The notes: generated by a model from the sequence alone, not told the origin. Shown: positions 38,280 through 50,122, counted from the first letter of the stretch. The stretch is 64,000 nt of DNA from Acholoe squamosa (GCA_949317995.1 OX439047.1:32588950-32652949); one strand, 5' to 3'. Translations and numbers: made by a program.

Positions 38280-38700
38280 AGCGCCTGGTTAAACTTTTCG
38301 CGCCAGTCGCGTCAGTCCGGCGCCATCTTGAATATGCATCGAGGTATTGAAACTGACATCTGTCACGGCCGTCACCATGGTAACCGACCATTTGGTGACG
38401 CCCTAAACTGTTGCATGCGTCATAACAAGAACATTGAACGTGTTAACACGACTTTTTGCTCAGTAAACTTTCACCTACCTCAGAAGCTGTTCTGGGGCTC
38501 TGGATGAACAACTGTCAGCACAATTTGCGTTATACTGGAAATAAAAACGAATCTTTCTCTTTAGAAAGGCAAACCAAACACAAAATTAATTCAAAATTCC
38601 GAATTTGAGACGCAATTTTGATAAATTACACACCTTCCGTTGGTCATGGTAACCGACAAATGAATGGATGTCCCGTTGGGGAAAAAAATGTCAACTTCGT
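38280..38700. promoter_or_regulatory. CpG-rich patch with YY1-like site
   Basis: Unusually many CpG for this region, with GGCGCCATCTTG (a YY1-type core), TGACGC and repeated CCATGGTAACCGAC. On the minus strand TCTGAG|GTAGGTGAAA near 38477 would make a good splice donor. Consistent with a small promoter or first non-coding exon, but no transcript can be followed. Confidence 0.3.
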
Positions 38701-39449
38701 ATACCTCCATCGTGTATATATGACATAATGTCTAAAAAAAATTTCCTTTTATAGTGCGCTGACCCGTGCGTCGCGCTCCAAACTTTCGGCATATTTTTAG
38801 AGCTTTTAAAAAAATTCAATTTTTTCGACCTGTGGTTTCAAACAAAAATAACCATTCATTATCCAAATCCAGTTATGCACCCATATACTCTCCAAAACAA
38901 AGGTGGAATCAATTCTGAGCAATTACTGGAGCTTATACAGCATAAATTGATACACGATTTCACCATGACAGCACAGTGCCAGCGCAGTGTCGCCACCTGG
39001 TGTGTTACCCATGAACTAACCAAAGCGTCCCTGGTAACCAAACCTGCGCCTTGTTTAGGTCTATAGAGCTCTATGTGTTGTGTTTGTTGAGTTGCTCGGA
39101 TACGAATTTAACCTTGCTGTCTTTTTTGTATTGACCGAAACCAAGCTTGTGAACCATATCAGCTGTTCTACGCTAACAAATGGTCTCTATTTTTGTTGTT
39201 TTTTTTTATCAAAGCTCTCTACTTTAGACAAGACACGATCACACTTGCTCACTTCACCCTCTTTTATTCAACACCATCACCGCTCTCAACCTTTTAATTT
39301 TTATTTTTTCAACACATTTATTCAAAGTGTCATTTCATAGGTAGACAAATAGTTCAATATACACTACTCCCTCATCAGTTACCTAGTGATTTTCTTAGGA
39401 TGAAATGTTATTATGAGTACAAATAACAAATTTTAACTTTTTTTTTTAC

Positions 39450-39455
39450 TTTATT
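39450..39455 (-). terminator. poly(A) signal AATAAA
   Basis: Lies about 10 bases past the stop codon (39466-39468) of the Cys/His-rich gene on the minus strand. Confidence 0.5.
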
Positions 39456-39465
39456 CACAGTTATA

Positions 39466-39939
39466 TTATAGAATTTCTACTGGAAAAGTCTTGCTTTTGT
39501 CAGCCAATACACATTTATAATCCATATTGAAAAGATATGTTATCAGTTCTTTCACATTCAGGGTATTGACAACGTCAAATATGGCACACAACCTTGTAAA
39601 TTCAATCCAAATATCACCGACAAGCATCCTGGAAAATACCCACTCTCCATACATAGAAATAAGTTCTTCCTTGTCGGAGTAGCATCCATGATATTTAACC
39701 TCCGACTTATGGTTTTTACATCCGTAACATTCATCTTTTACTGTCCTATTAAACTCCCTGTGTAGTGAATAATGACAAGTGTCGGTCATTAATAACCTGG
39801 CTGTTGGTCGTTCCACAATTGTAGTAACCAAACAGTTTGACATCTTGAGAAAGTATTGAGGTGTTATGTAGTCGTTAATGCATACTCTATACAGATGCAT
39901 TGTGTCCACCTTTTTGGATATATTTTTACCCCTCGACCC
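39466..39939 (-). CDS. second exon of a Cys/His-rich protein of unknown function
   Basis: The acceptor TTTTTTTCAG precedes base 39939; 157 codons follow in phase 0, then TAA. The peptide has balanced composition. Its middle has a Cys/His cluster (TCHYSLHREF, then CYGCKNHKSEVKYHGC), which could bind zinc, followed by amphipathic helices (EWVFSRMLVGDIWIEFTRLC). With exon 1 the protein is 170 residues. It sits just inside the right arm of the 10-kb unit and is transcribed inward, as element genes often are. No family assigned. Confidence 0.65.
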   Translation of the reverse strand, partial: GSRGKNISKKVDTMHLYRVCINDYITPQYFLKMSNCLVTTIVERPTARLLMTDTCHYSLHREFNRTVKDECYGCKNHKSEVKYHGCYSDKEELISMYGEWVFSRMLVGDIWIEFTRLCAIFDVVNTLNVKELITYLFNMDYKCVLADKSKTFPVEIL

Positions 39940-40274
39940 CTGAAAAAAAATGAAAAACATGAATATTTTGAAAAAAAATGTAATAATACAAATTATTTTT
40001 GTCATTATTAAACATTCATAATATCTCATAACTCTAACTAAAAGAAAATTACCTTTCCTCTACGGGTTCAAGGTTATAAAATATGGTTATACTGGTAACC
40101 AATGTAAAAATACTTACTGAAAAGAAGCTAAATCCGTTGGAAAAGCTTAAACCTCGCAAACAGGCATCCTAGAATACATTGTTGATGATGAAATGTACAA
40201 GACGCCAAAAAAGAAGTTGTGTCCTTTAGACTAGAGCGACAGACATATATACCCTTCATACTTTGCATTCTCAC

Positions 40275-40313
40275 CTTACACTTAGAGTTCGACACGTTTT
40301 TCACAGCTAACAT
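40275..40313 (-). CDS. first exon of the Cys/His-rich protein
   Basis: ATG at 40311-40313 opens 13 codons (MLAVKNVSNSKCK) to a donor AAG|GTGAGA. Phase 0 matches the exon at 39939, across a 335-base intron. A short first exon makes the choice of start less sure. Confidence 0.5.
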
Positions 40314-40479
40314 TTGAAAAAAAAGTAGCATTTTTTTTTATCTCCCCTTAGCATGCTGCACACACAATGTGTGAATGCTTGCTGCGAACACAATATATGA
40401 ACGAATAAGTACAAAATAAAAGGTAAAAAAAAGCCAGGTGGCGCCACCCACTCATTACGTTACATTAACGTTTTACTTG

Positions 40480-41096
40480 CATCAAGTAAAAACCCACCCC
40501 TACCCCAAAAGGGTAGGGTTGGTTTACTTACTTTTTTTTGGGCAAGCTTTTAGCTTGCTTTAATGAATAAAGGCCCCCATTTTTTTCTTTTTTTTAAGGC
40601 AAGCTTTTAGCTTGCTTTAATAAATAAAGGCCCCCAAATTTTTCTTTTATTCAGGGCAAGCTTTAAGCTTGCCAAACTAAATATCCCAAATTTTTTTTTA
40701 GGCAAGCTTTTTTATAAAAAAAATCAATAACTTAGTAAACAAATCAATAAAGTATATCAATTCATGTTAAAATCTATCATCACTTAAATATTTTTTCTCA
40801 AAAAAACTCAAACCTTTTATAAGTAATCAAGGGGCGTGGTCTATTATGCAAATGAGGTCACTTGACCACATAAGTAGGTCAGGTCACATGACCACCTAAC
40901 TAGGTCACATGGTCACCTAACTAGGTCACATGGTGATCACATGATCACCTAACTAGGTCACATGGTGATCACATGATCAGTAGGTCAGTAGGTCATGTGG
41001 AGGTCACGTGACCAAATGGAGCCCTCTGGCTGCAGGTCGAGTGAGTAATAAACAGTACTTAACTATAGTCCCGTTCCGATACATACTATACTACTG
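40480..41096 (-). repeat. right inverted arm, rich in palindromes
   Basis: Mirror of the left arm, with GCAAGCTTTTAGCTTGC-type palindromes at about 40541, 40597 and 40653 and a truncated one at 40702. It then has ACTAGGTCACATGGTGATCA units and GGTCACGTGACC near its outer end. Confidence 0.9.
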
Positions 41097-41804
41097 ATGC
41101 CATTAGATCACAGTAGGGAGCAGCCTATACACGTTAGGAAACAAAGCATTATATAAGAGGAGACCTGACATGTGCATTCAACAACAACATACTCACCTTT
41201 CACTGCTGAGGAGATTAAAAAACCCACAAGGCACAATCATTCAGGGCTTCAATCAATGCTGCCTGGGAATGATTAGTTTTCAGCCTAGGTACTTTATACA
41301 AAATGGAGATAGGAATTAAGAGCAGTGATTAGTACCAGTGAACTCCAGGCCTGAGGAAGGCCTTTCCCTCTCCATGCAGGGAACATCCCTGCGTGGACTT
41401 AGGATCCACCGTAAGGTGGGCCTACTATAATAACTATTCAGACTTTTGATGTGAGGGTACTACACTGCCTAATTAAAATTGGGCTAAGCTTGCCTTCTGC
41501 CTTGCCTACTGTATAACATCATGGGAAGTTAGGAATGGGGAGTTGTCATCAGGGAGACTTAATATGAGAAGGAAATAGAGATGGTCATGATAGGTCTCTG
41601 TCATTAATACGACATGATCGAGTGTTGTTCATCTGAAGGATGCCGGGACATTTGGTGAACCTTTGTAATCTTATTATGCTTGACATGTTAGTAGACGAGG
41701 AGTGGAATCAATAAAAGTCCTCAGTCAGGAGGTATCTGTCGCTGGTTTTATTTGAGTAGGACCGCTGCACAGCTTAATAGGTGTACTGGGCTGAGGTAGT
41801 GGCA
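41097..41804. other. intergenic DNA, nothing identified
   Basis: No exon or bounded repeat recognised. Confidence 0.45.
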
Positions 41805-41927
41805 TACCCACTTGGCAAAAAACGTTTTTAAACGTTTTTTTAACCAATTTTCAACCAAATAACCAATAGGGAAACCAATAAAAACGTTTTTTTAACGTAA
41901 AAAAAACGTTTTTATGCCAAGTGGGTA
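41805..41927. mobile_element. short MITE with perfect 13-base TIR TACCCACTTGGCA
   Basis: The 123-base element ends in TACCCACTTGGCA and its exact inverse. The interior is rich in AACGTTTTT, itself palindromic. If TA is the target duplication the TIR is CCCACTTGGCA. A related copy is at 20740-20829. Confidence 0.9.
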
Positions 41928-42650
41928 CTCTACCCTTTATAGGAAGCTAACTCAAACCCCAAAATACACTTTGTTACATCTATAAAAAAACGACCAGAAA
42001 ATAAGGCTAAAACAACCTCAAACAAATAGAGTAAAGACACAGTACAGTACCAGCCTTACCCGCAGTGATACAGCTGAAGGAAGGACGTTGTAGTTCCAGA
42101 TTGATGACAATTGATGTTCCAACCTGTTGTACTTGCTAATCAGTTTACAATATATGAGGCCAAGCCTCCTTACAACCGAAAGGGCAGCTGTTGTGTTGTT
42201 TCTCTATTACCCGCATCTCAAATACTGTTACAATATTCATCTATGCCTAGAGTCAAAATGTTGTATATGTGAGCATTTGTCATCTTCCAATTATCGAACC
42301 AAAGTTGGAGAATTCTGATGAAAATTATGACGAGCTGGTCATGGTAAAAACCATTCAAACATGGGAACTTTAGTGTATTATCATGCAATGACAATTACTT
42401 CATATATTCCAAGACAACATTCTATGGGGTACTTGAACACCTCTATTTCAATAATATTAGGGCTTATCTCACGATTCTGGCCTCTACAGTGCCTTTTTGG
42501 TCATAACCCGGTGCTGTTATCGGGGTTTAACCGCACTCTCAGAATCCTTTTTTTTTCTAAGACCATCTTGGTTAGAACCTGAGCAGGTTAATAAATTGGA
42601 GGAGTATACAAAGTCAACTCCTCCATACGTTACCAGTTAAAAACGTTCAG
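41928..42650. other. intergenic DNA, nothing identified
   Basis: Short open frames only, without splice signals or recognisable motifs. Confidence 0.4.
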
Positions 42651-42722
42651 GGTTCAACGGGGAATCGATCCCCGGCCGCTGTGGCAGGAGGTGAGCTCAC
42701 TGTCCATTATACCAAGCAGACC
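42651..42722 (-). tRNA. tRNA-like pseudogene or SINE remnant
   Basis: The minus strand has TTGGTATAATGGACAGTGAGC (D-arm / A-box like) and a perfect T-arm CGGGG-ATCGATT-CCCCG (B-box like), followed by TTGAACC. The acceptor stem pairs poorly (GGTCTGC against TTGAACC) and no anticodon stem is convincing, so it is not called functional. Isotype not assigned. Confidence 0.4.
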
Positions 42723-43350
42723 AGTGATACAAAGCAATGTACATCAAGGATTTGAAAAAGTTGTCCGACATACCTGATGTTTACAGACCTCGTTAGCATG
42801 GATTTCAATGGTGCCAGTTATTAATAGAGAACCATCCTTAGATATCCTATATGAACATGCCATGCCTAATTTCTCCATTTTCTTCGAAATAAATAAGAAT
42901 CCAATGATTTACCATAGCGATATGTCTCGGCACCCACCATTGCGGCTTGCTGACCCAGTTCTTCAGCCGAAAGTAGGTCAGGTACATCCCGGCACCTATC
43001 CGCTTTGTCAAGAAGACGCAATGGCCATGAACCGGGCCGTGTGCATTGGATCGCTATGGAAAATCAATGGATTCTTATTTGTTTATAAGAAAATAGATAC
43101 AAAATGTAGGCGAACACCAAGTAGAGATCATATATTTGTTGGTGTTAGAAGTACAGGACTTGACATGCTTGGATTATACTCGAAAAATATGTGTAAAGGT
43201 GGAGGTATGTCGGGCAGAGTGACAACATGACCACGACGGCTTGGCAAAGCGAGCGGATCGCATGCACTTACAAAATGTCTTCTCATGGATTAATTCTAGG
43301 GTAATAAGGTAAGAAATTAATACATAATGGATGAATAAGTGCAATAAACG

Positions 43351-43473
43351 CATTAATGCATTGATATTCGAGGACTCGGTGAGGTTAGCTGGAAATAATC
43401 GGCCTCCCGCTACGTGGTCAGGCGTTTATTTCCAGCAAACCTCACCGAGTCCTTGAATATCCATACATTAATA
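43351..43473. repeat. hairpin MITE-like element
   Basis: The arms GAGGACTCGGTGAGGTTAGC...GGAAATAA and TTATTTCCAGC...AACCTCACCGAGTCCTTG pair over about 45 bases around a GC-rich loop (CCTCCCGCTACGTGGTCAGG). Confidence 0.85.
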
Positions 43474-46400
43474 GCTTATTAAGACCAATGCACTACATGT
43501 GAAAGTGAGAAAAACAAGTTGACAGGCGGTCGACTCTAGGTACATGGTCGTCTTTAGGTTAATCTACCCTAGGCAACATCTGTAATGTTTTTGGTATTAA
43601 AGATAGATCTAGGGGCATATCTTCCTGGGTGAATTTTGAAATCCTTTTTTTCCCGACACCTGTGACACAAGTATCTGTTACGGTTGGAAAGGGAACTTTG
43701 TGAATAGAGGGGGATGTGGTTGTGTAAGGGGCCTACCCCCGGAGGCACAAGAGAATTTTGAATATCTAGAGGCCGAATGGTGCAATCTGGCGGTTTTTTT
43801 TTGCAGGTATGGGATTCAGTTCATCTGTTGAAGCAGAGTGTAATTCTGGTGTATAAGCCACGTCTTATATGCGAGGATTTACGGTATTATGATGATGATG
43901 ATGCACTAAATAAAGTGCTGACAATTAGACTCACCAGCACTTCATTGGTGCATAATGTCAACCTATGGCATGGTGCTCTCCTGCATCAGTGGTCCTCAAC
44001 GGGATGAAGATGTAGCTGTCAATAATCACCATTTTAGGGCATTCTATACCAACGCCCCTATCCCACTTATCACAGATGGGATTCTTAGTTTTAGCTATAA
44101 CAGTTAGTATTAGTTTAACACACTGCCCCTGTGAGATGATGCCAGGCTGCAGGTGTGGGAATAATACCATTATGATAAGAGTAAAATGAATACACTTAAT
44201 AAATATATATTTGTTATTGAAGGAGCCAAGAAGAATAATAGAAACACCTTTTTTGTGGAAATTTAATTTACTCACATATCCACATCTTTGACATTATGAT
44301 AAACCCAGAGCAACTAAGTTCACAGGTTGCAAAGAAAATGATGTGAGGTATTGAACTTGCTTCTCAAATGGAAAGGCTCTGTTCTGGATGTCTTAACCTA
44401 TGTGGAGTTTACACTTACCATTTCAGAATTAAAAGAATTTCTATGTTGCTTGAAAGTCTATGTAGTTAGTGGAAAAGTCTAAGGCAAGTTAGGAGAAATC
44501 AGGCAAGTTGGGCATTTTTCCCAAGAAAACTTTTGTGGTTTGGGGACGTGCAAACTCCCAACCTGAGTTAGCAAGTCCAACAAATGTTAGGCGAAAGGCC
44601 TAAGATATTTTTTTTTGTGTGTGAGAGATCTGGAATAAGCTGTCAACATAGAAAATGTTCAAAGAGTTAAGGGCATGGGATGGTGGATTAAAGGACAGTA
44701 CATGCATGTGTAAAGACCTACATTCACTTGTAAATAGGCCAGGTCTGAGTCTATCCTATGAAATGTTGGGGTACATGTCCTGATTTACTTTAACTCTAGA
44801 TGGTTAGTTGGTCCTCACCAACCACAAGAGACATTTATCATTAGAGACTATTTTCAAATGTGAAATATATCAATTTTGACTATAACATTGGGAGGTGCCC
44901 AGGGTGGGTTCTTTTATACATAGGAGGTCCAGGATTGTTTCATAGCAAGCCCCATGCGATAGGTCGTTTATTGTAAGCAGGGGTAGAAGGCCCCCCCTCC
45001 TCAAAAAGCTATGGGGGACTACCAATATTGCATCCACCCCCATATCATAGCCTGTGATATTTTGGAATGATTTGTTGCTTAAAGACCCTCTTGGATGTAT
45101 CCAGAGGTTCCATAGACAGCTAGCAATAAAATGGCTCAGCCCCATTTCCTTGAATTGCTCCAGTCCAGAAGCAAGTCAGATGGGGTAAAATAATAAAGTT
45201 AAAACATTACAATTTCCAACAGTTTTGGAAATAAGCCATCTGCTCAGACACTCCATTAGCCCAGAACAGAAACATTATCCACCGCACCGCTGTCTACCGC
45301 CAACGAAATAATGAAGTTGGCTGACGTTCATTAGACTACCTCCATTATATACTACGTCCATACCTCCATCCAGCTCATTACCATCCATCCACCTCATTAC
45401 CATCCTCCAGCCCCCTTCCTCCAGCATCCCCAGCATCCAATCATTCTACATGCCCCATCAGCCTCCCTCCCTGTCTGCCACTAATGCCACATCATCCCCA
45501 GGACCCCATCCTATCAGTCTCTTCCCCCCCCCCCCCAACATATTCTTCACCTCATCCCCCAACACACACCCCTCCTTCTCCTGTCCCCTACCACTACCCT
45601 CCCTCATCCACTCTCACCCCCACTGCTACTCAGCTTTGAAATTGATGGGCATCAGCTCATCAGCTGCTCTGCTTTGGTTGGCTCCAGCTTCTGCTCGCAG
45701 CTTCTGCTCTCAGCCGCCTGTGTGGGACAGGTACAGGCATACCTGGATGCATCACATTTCTCAGATACATTGGCTCTGAGCCAGTGCCTTGAGGTTAGTG
45801 GAAGTCAGTTCCTGGAAGTCAGCGTTAGTGCCTTGGGGCTGATGCCTGGGAGTCAGTACCTGAGGGTCCGTGCCTGGGAGTCAGTGACAGGCTATGGCTC
45901 CCCAATAGCTTTCTCCTTGGGGTGTCTCACTCACTGAGGCATCCATAAATGGTCTGATTGTGTTACCTGTCATTCATAGTGTCTTTGCAGAGGGGATACA
46001 GCATAGAAACATGAAATTTTCATTCTGAAATCAATGCCTGGAAAAGTCTCAGGGAGAGTACAGTTTTCTGGCTTGGATGTTGGGTGCTATGCATGCATTG
46101 TGAAATTGTGAACACTAATGATGCATTTTGGTAATCGTGGCGGCAACAGATGACAGCATTTATCTTTTACAGTGCAGGAGCTGACATCACTGTATATGCA
46201 GTGCCAGAGGGATGTATTCGTCCTCGAGTGCCCTGCATTAAATTTGAATATGTGCATGTCCCCCGGCATGTCCACTCTGCTAACCAATGGGAGTGTGCGC
46301 CCTCAGTGTCAAAATCATGTATGTCCTCAGGGCATCATATGTACTGTCTCTGTCCTTGGGGTATAGCCCTTATTCATAAGTTCGTGCAGTTGGCCTTCCC

Positions 46401-46639
46401 AATTACTTCCTAGTTGACCTAAACTCTTTTAACGTTGAATACACGTTTTTATTAGGGTTTTAAGTTTACCAAACGTTTCTTAAATCTAAAAGAAAAACAC
46501 GTCAAAACATGTACTCAAAAACTCTTTTTAATGTTATAAGATGTCACCACCCTTGATCGGACCACTTCCGGGTATACTGGCCAAATAGTCCCCTCTAAAC
46601 TTAGTTATTTTGAGGAATTTGGCCCCTAGGGCAAGAAGG
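43474..46639. other. intergenic DNA with low-complexity blocks
   Basis: GTATAAGCCACGTCTTATAT near 43850 resembles the ATAAGACGCACC repeats at 19-20 kb. 45340-45620 is CCATCC/CCTCC-rich. 45780-45890 repeats CTGGGAGTCAGTGCC-like units. No gene supported. Confidence 0.5.
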
Positions 46640-48905
46640 TTAGATACTATAGGAGAGGTCACTGAGAGCATTGTCTATGGGTAGAGTGTGACAGGTCACC
46701 CCCCTCTACCCCCCCCCCATCAAACTAGGTGCCCCTGTGTCTTCATTGTTGATTTCTCTAAAGGATTAGGTGGTTTATGGAGCTGTGGTATTCCTTTATC
46801 AGGGTGATACTAAAGGAGAAGAAGGAACCACCTAGACCAGAAAATCCTGCCGGATCCAAATCTTGTGATCATGAAACTCAGAAATCGACTAAAAGTACCC
46901 AAAAATGAGGTTTGATGAAGAAAATATTTTAAAGATGTACAAAAATATTCAAAATGATGAGAAGTCTTCATAGACACAACATTTAAACCAGAGTTAGTAC
47001 CTCAATGCACATATCCAAATGTCTGCCTATCTCCTAATCTGACAAGTATTCTAATTGTGCATTACTCTGCCCATCTCACATAATGCCTATCCCTTATCTA
47101 CCTATCATTCATACTGCCTATCTCTTGAATCCAAAGCATCTTGAGTTAAGTGTGGCTATCTCCTAAAAGGCCTAGATACTAAAGCTTACTCCTTACTTTA
47201 GCTAATCTTCTCTGGTCCTATAGTTTCCCATAGTTTACCTACCCTCAATCTGCCTATCATTCATTTTACCTATCCCTCATGGTGACTATCCCTCAGACCA
47301 CCATGTTTAAACTGTATTGTTCATCTGTTTATTTAGGCCCTAATTGTTAACAGTACATTGCTTATCATGTCTGCCATTTTGATCCTACCTATCCTTAACG
47401 ATGCCTATCATAAAGCCTACCTATCCTTCATTATACCTATCCCCCAACTCTGCATATCCCTCATATTTGACTTGCACATCTGTCGCTAGCATCCATGTCT
47501 TCTTGTTTTATTTTTGCTGATCTTACAAGGTACTCTCTGTGCCTATCCCTCAAACTGGATATTGCTCATGCTACCTATCCCCCTTGCTACCAATCCTTAT
47601 GAATGCCTATCCCTCATTCTCTCCATATTGCTTTCTTACCATCTCAGCTCAGTCAGTCTGACCCACTCTCTCTATACATATCTCAGCTTGTGTGCAATTT
47701 CTTCTACCTGTCTCCAGGTCTATGCCTTGTGAAATATACCTAACCCCATTATGCCTATCCTCCATTCATATCATTATATAGGTAAACTGAAAGATATGCA
47801 ACATGAATGATAGGTAGATGTATGAATAAGGTGGACTGTAACCAGATGATGGGTTGACTAAGAAATGGTCATCATAATGAAGGTTGGTTGTGACAGGTAG
47901 GTTAAAAGAGTTGAGATGGGTAAGAAAGCTATATAGAGCACATGGGGGATAGGTAAGGACGGGTAGCAAGGGGGATAGGTAGTATGAGCAATTAGCAATT
48001 TGAGGAATAGGCTCAGAGTACCTTGTAAGATGAGCAAACATAAAAAAAACATAGTCCTAGGGTCAGATGTGCAAGTCAAATATGAGGGATTTGCAGAGTT
48101 GGGGATAGGCACAATGAGGGATAGGTAGGCTTCATTATAGGCATTATCAGGGATAGATGAAATTGAAGTAGTAGACATGGTAAGGAATGTACTGTTAACC
48201 AATAAAGGCTTATATAGCAGAGAAACAGCGCAGATTAAACATGAGGGTCTGAGGGATAGTCACATGAGGGATAGGTAAAATGAATGATAGGGAGATTGAG
48301 GATAGGTAGACTAAAGGAAGGAAGGAACAAATAAGATAAAGTAAGGTGAGGGGTAAGCATTATAAGTTAAGCCTTTTAAGAGATAACCAGATTTAACAGT
48401 AGATGTTTTGGATTGAAGAGATAGGCAGGATGAGTGATAGGTACACAATTGATATGCTGTATGTGAGATAGGCAGAGCAATGCACAGGCCCAGAATTTGC
48501 CTGACTGAGAGATAGGCAGACATTTGGGTATGTGTGTGAGGTATTAACTCTGATTTACATGTTCTATATTTAAAGATTTCCAATCATTTTAAATATCATT
48601 TTTGTACATTTTCAAAATATTTCCCTCATCAAACATCATTTTTGGGTACTTTAAGTCAAATTCTGAGAATAAAGACCGTCATTTTTGGATTTAGCAGGAT
48701 TTTTTAGCTTGGATGGTCATTTCATTTCATCTGGTATCCCTTTCATGAAGATACATGATAGCTCCAGAACCCCCCTTATCCTACATAGGGCCCAATGCTG
48801 AACACACAAGTTCACCTAGTTTCATGGGGGGGAGGTAGAGGGGGGTTGGCCTTCACTATAGGACTGTATGGACTGAACTATCCTATACTGTAATATCCTT
48901 GCCTA
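46640..48905. mobile_element. fold-back element, copy 2 (fuller)
   Basis: Same family as 16.23-18.48 kb: GGAACCACCTAGACCAGAAA, CCTATCATTCATTTTACCTA and CCATGTTTAAACTGTATTGT on the left are mirrored by the right arm (TGAGGGATAGGTAAAATGAA, AGATTAAACATGAGGGTCTG). The centre is near 47765. Beyond the shared arms, the inner 0.8 kb is itself inverted (AGATGTGCAAGTCAAATATG against CATATTTGACTTGCACATCT), so arms reach about 1.1 kb. No coding frame. Confidence 0.85.
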
Positions 48906-48920
48906 GGGGAGGGAAAGAAT

Positions 48921-49030
48921 GGGCTGTGTACAAATGACGTCATGCAGGAGGGGGGAGGGGGGTCCCACTCCCCATGACCAAGCATGACAAGGGGGGGAGG
49001 GGGTCATGGGCTGCATGACATCATGTCATG
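48921..49030 (+). repeat. MITE-like element, copy 3 (partial)
   Basis: Starts GGGCTGTGTACAAATGACGT and keeps the two G-rich runs, but the right end is rearranged (GGGCTGCATGACATCATG). It abuts the fold-back copy, as copy 1 does at 16.0 kb. Confidence 0.65.
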
Positions 49031-49742
49031 AAAAAAAAAGTGCAAGTTGCTTCAGTTTTGGCAAGAAAAAAAAATGATTTGTAAAGGTAGGGAAGTTTAA
49101 TGCATTCATCTGTTATAAAATATATATTATGCTTTCCTCAGACATCCCACTCAATGATTGTCACTGCCATCAGTGTCAGTGTTGGTCCACTACTCTATCC
49201 TACCTCTAACCCAGGTTCCATACCACTTTGAAATGCCCTTTAAGTTGGATTCATTTAACCAAAGGACCCCATATATAGGTTGATCTATGCGAGTAAGATA
49301 GATCATTGAGAATTCAGTAGAAAGATTCAAATGACCCAACTTCTATTCTATTTGATAAATTTCACAATTCAAAAACCCATTGGTAATTTAGGGATTGCTC
49401 ATTACTCATCAACAGGCCTGAGGGGTGGGGTAGATTGCCATACAGATGTGCAGAAATCTGAAAGTTTTATGACCCCTCCCTCTTGGACAGATTGCCCTGG
49501 TCATCCCTACAGTAGTTCACAGAAAAGGCATGACATTTTTTTTGCCCCCTTCCCCACTTGAGGTGTCAAAATTATTTTCCTCCCTCCCCCCTCAATCTGC
49601 ATCCTGCTCCCCCTGTTGATGAATCATGAACTCTCCCTTGGAAACAAACACATTATACTCTCCTTTTTCTAAATGGGAATCTAGGGGTTATGCCTTATAT
49701 GCCTTACAGTAAAATGATTGCTTTGTAAGTGTGATAATATAT
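49031..49742. other. flank left of the 8.2-kb transposon, nothing identified
   Basis: AT-rich DNA ending AATATAT at the element boundary. No gene seen. Confidence 0.5.
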
Positions 49743-49771
49743 GGTAGATAGGCACCACTTGTCGTCATTTG
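49743..49771 (+). repeat. left terminal inverted repeat of the 8.2-kb transposon
   Basis: Begins GGTAGATAGGCACCACTTGT and ends CATTTG. It differs from the right end at one position (A for C at base 4). The similarity stops abruptly at base 29. Confidence 0.95.
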
Positions 49772-50122
49772 ACCGTTTTGCCTTCTATGCTTAAAAAATA
49801 ATTCAAAATGGAACCTATATGTGTTATTATCATTTATTCTGATAGCCCTTGGTTGGAGCTACATGGGGAACCCTGGTTTTACATGTATCTGAGGTATATT
49901 TTGGGAGTCAGGGGCTTAAAAACTAGCCAAAAAGGTTCGTTTTTTAACGAGAAAATTAAAAAATCTACATATACAGGCGAAATTTTTTTTTTTAAAGTAG
50001 GAGGGCAGGTGTATATTATTAGGTATGATTAGAATTATTCAAAGATTTTTTTAATACCATTTGGCCATGTATAGACTGATTTATTTTCATGCTGCAAGCA
50101 AAAAAGTGTTTGGCAAGTTTTC

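Larger units (their letters stand above)
34111..39449. other. interior of the 10-kb unit, central part
   Basis: Mostly AT-rich, with dispersed repeats at 35140-35420 and 36695-37390 also found outside the unit, and a CpG-rich patch near 38.28-38.70 kb. No coding exon with convincing context. Confidence 0.5.
31149..41096. mobile_element. ~10-kb unit bounded by ~0.6-kb inverted arms (decayed large DNA transposon?)
   Basis: The left arm (31149 to about 31785) and right arm (about 40480-41096) match in inverted orientation: GTATGTATCGGAAC, AGTTAAGTACTGTTTATTA, TCGACCTGCAGCC, TTTGGTCACGTGACC, ATAGACCACGCCCC, TATCAATTCATGTTAAAATC and the GCAAGCTAAAAGCTTGC palindromes all recur. The left end reads AGTAGTATG. 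AG-starting ends and long arms are known in Polinton/Maverick elements, but I see no polymerase B, integrase, protease or capsid frame inside. No target duplication is evident. The interior also holds ordinary dispersed repeats, so the unit is old or is an inverted duplication. Confidence 0.6.

Noticed and set aside
42808-43230. 140-codon open frame with mixed composition
   Set aside because: No recognisable motif, no supporting splice or promoter context, surrounded by repeats. Could be a missed exon, but the evidence is too thin.
45450-45937. Pro/Ser-rich frames
   Set aside because: CCATCC/CCTCC-rich DNA followed by a CTGGGAGTCAGT minisatellite; no splice or motif support.
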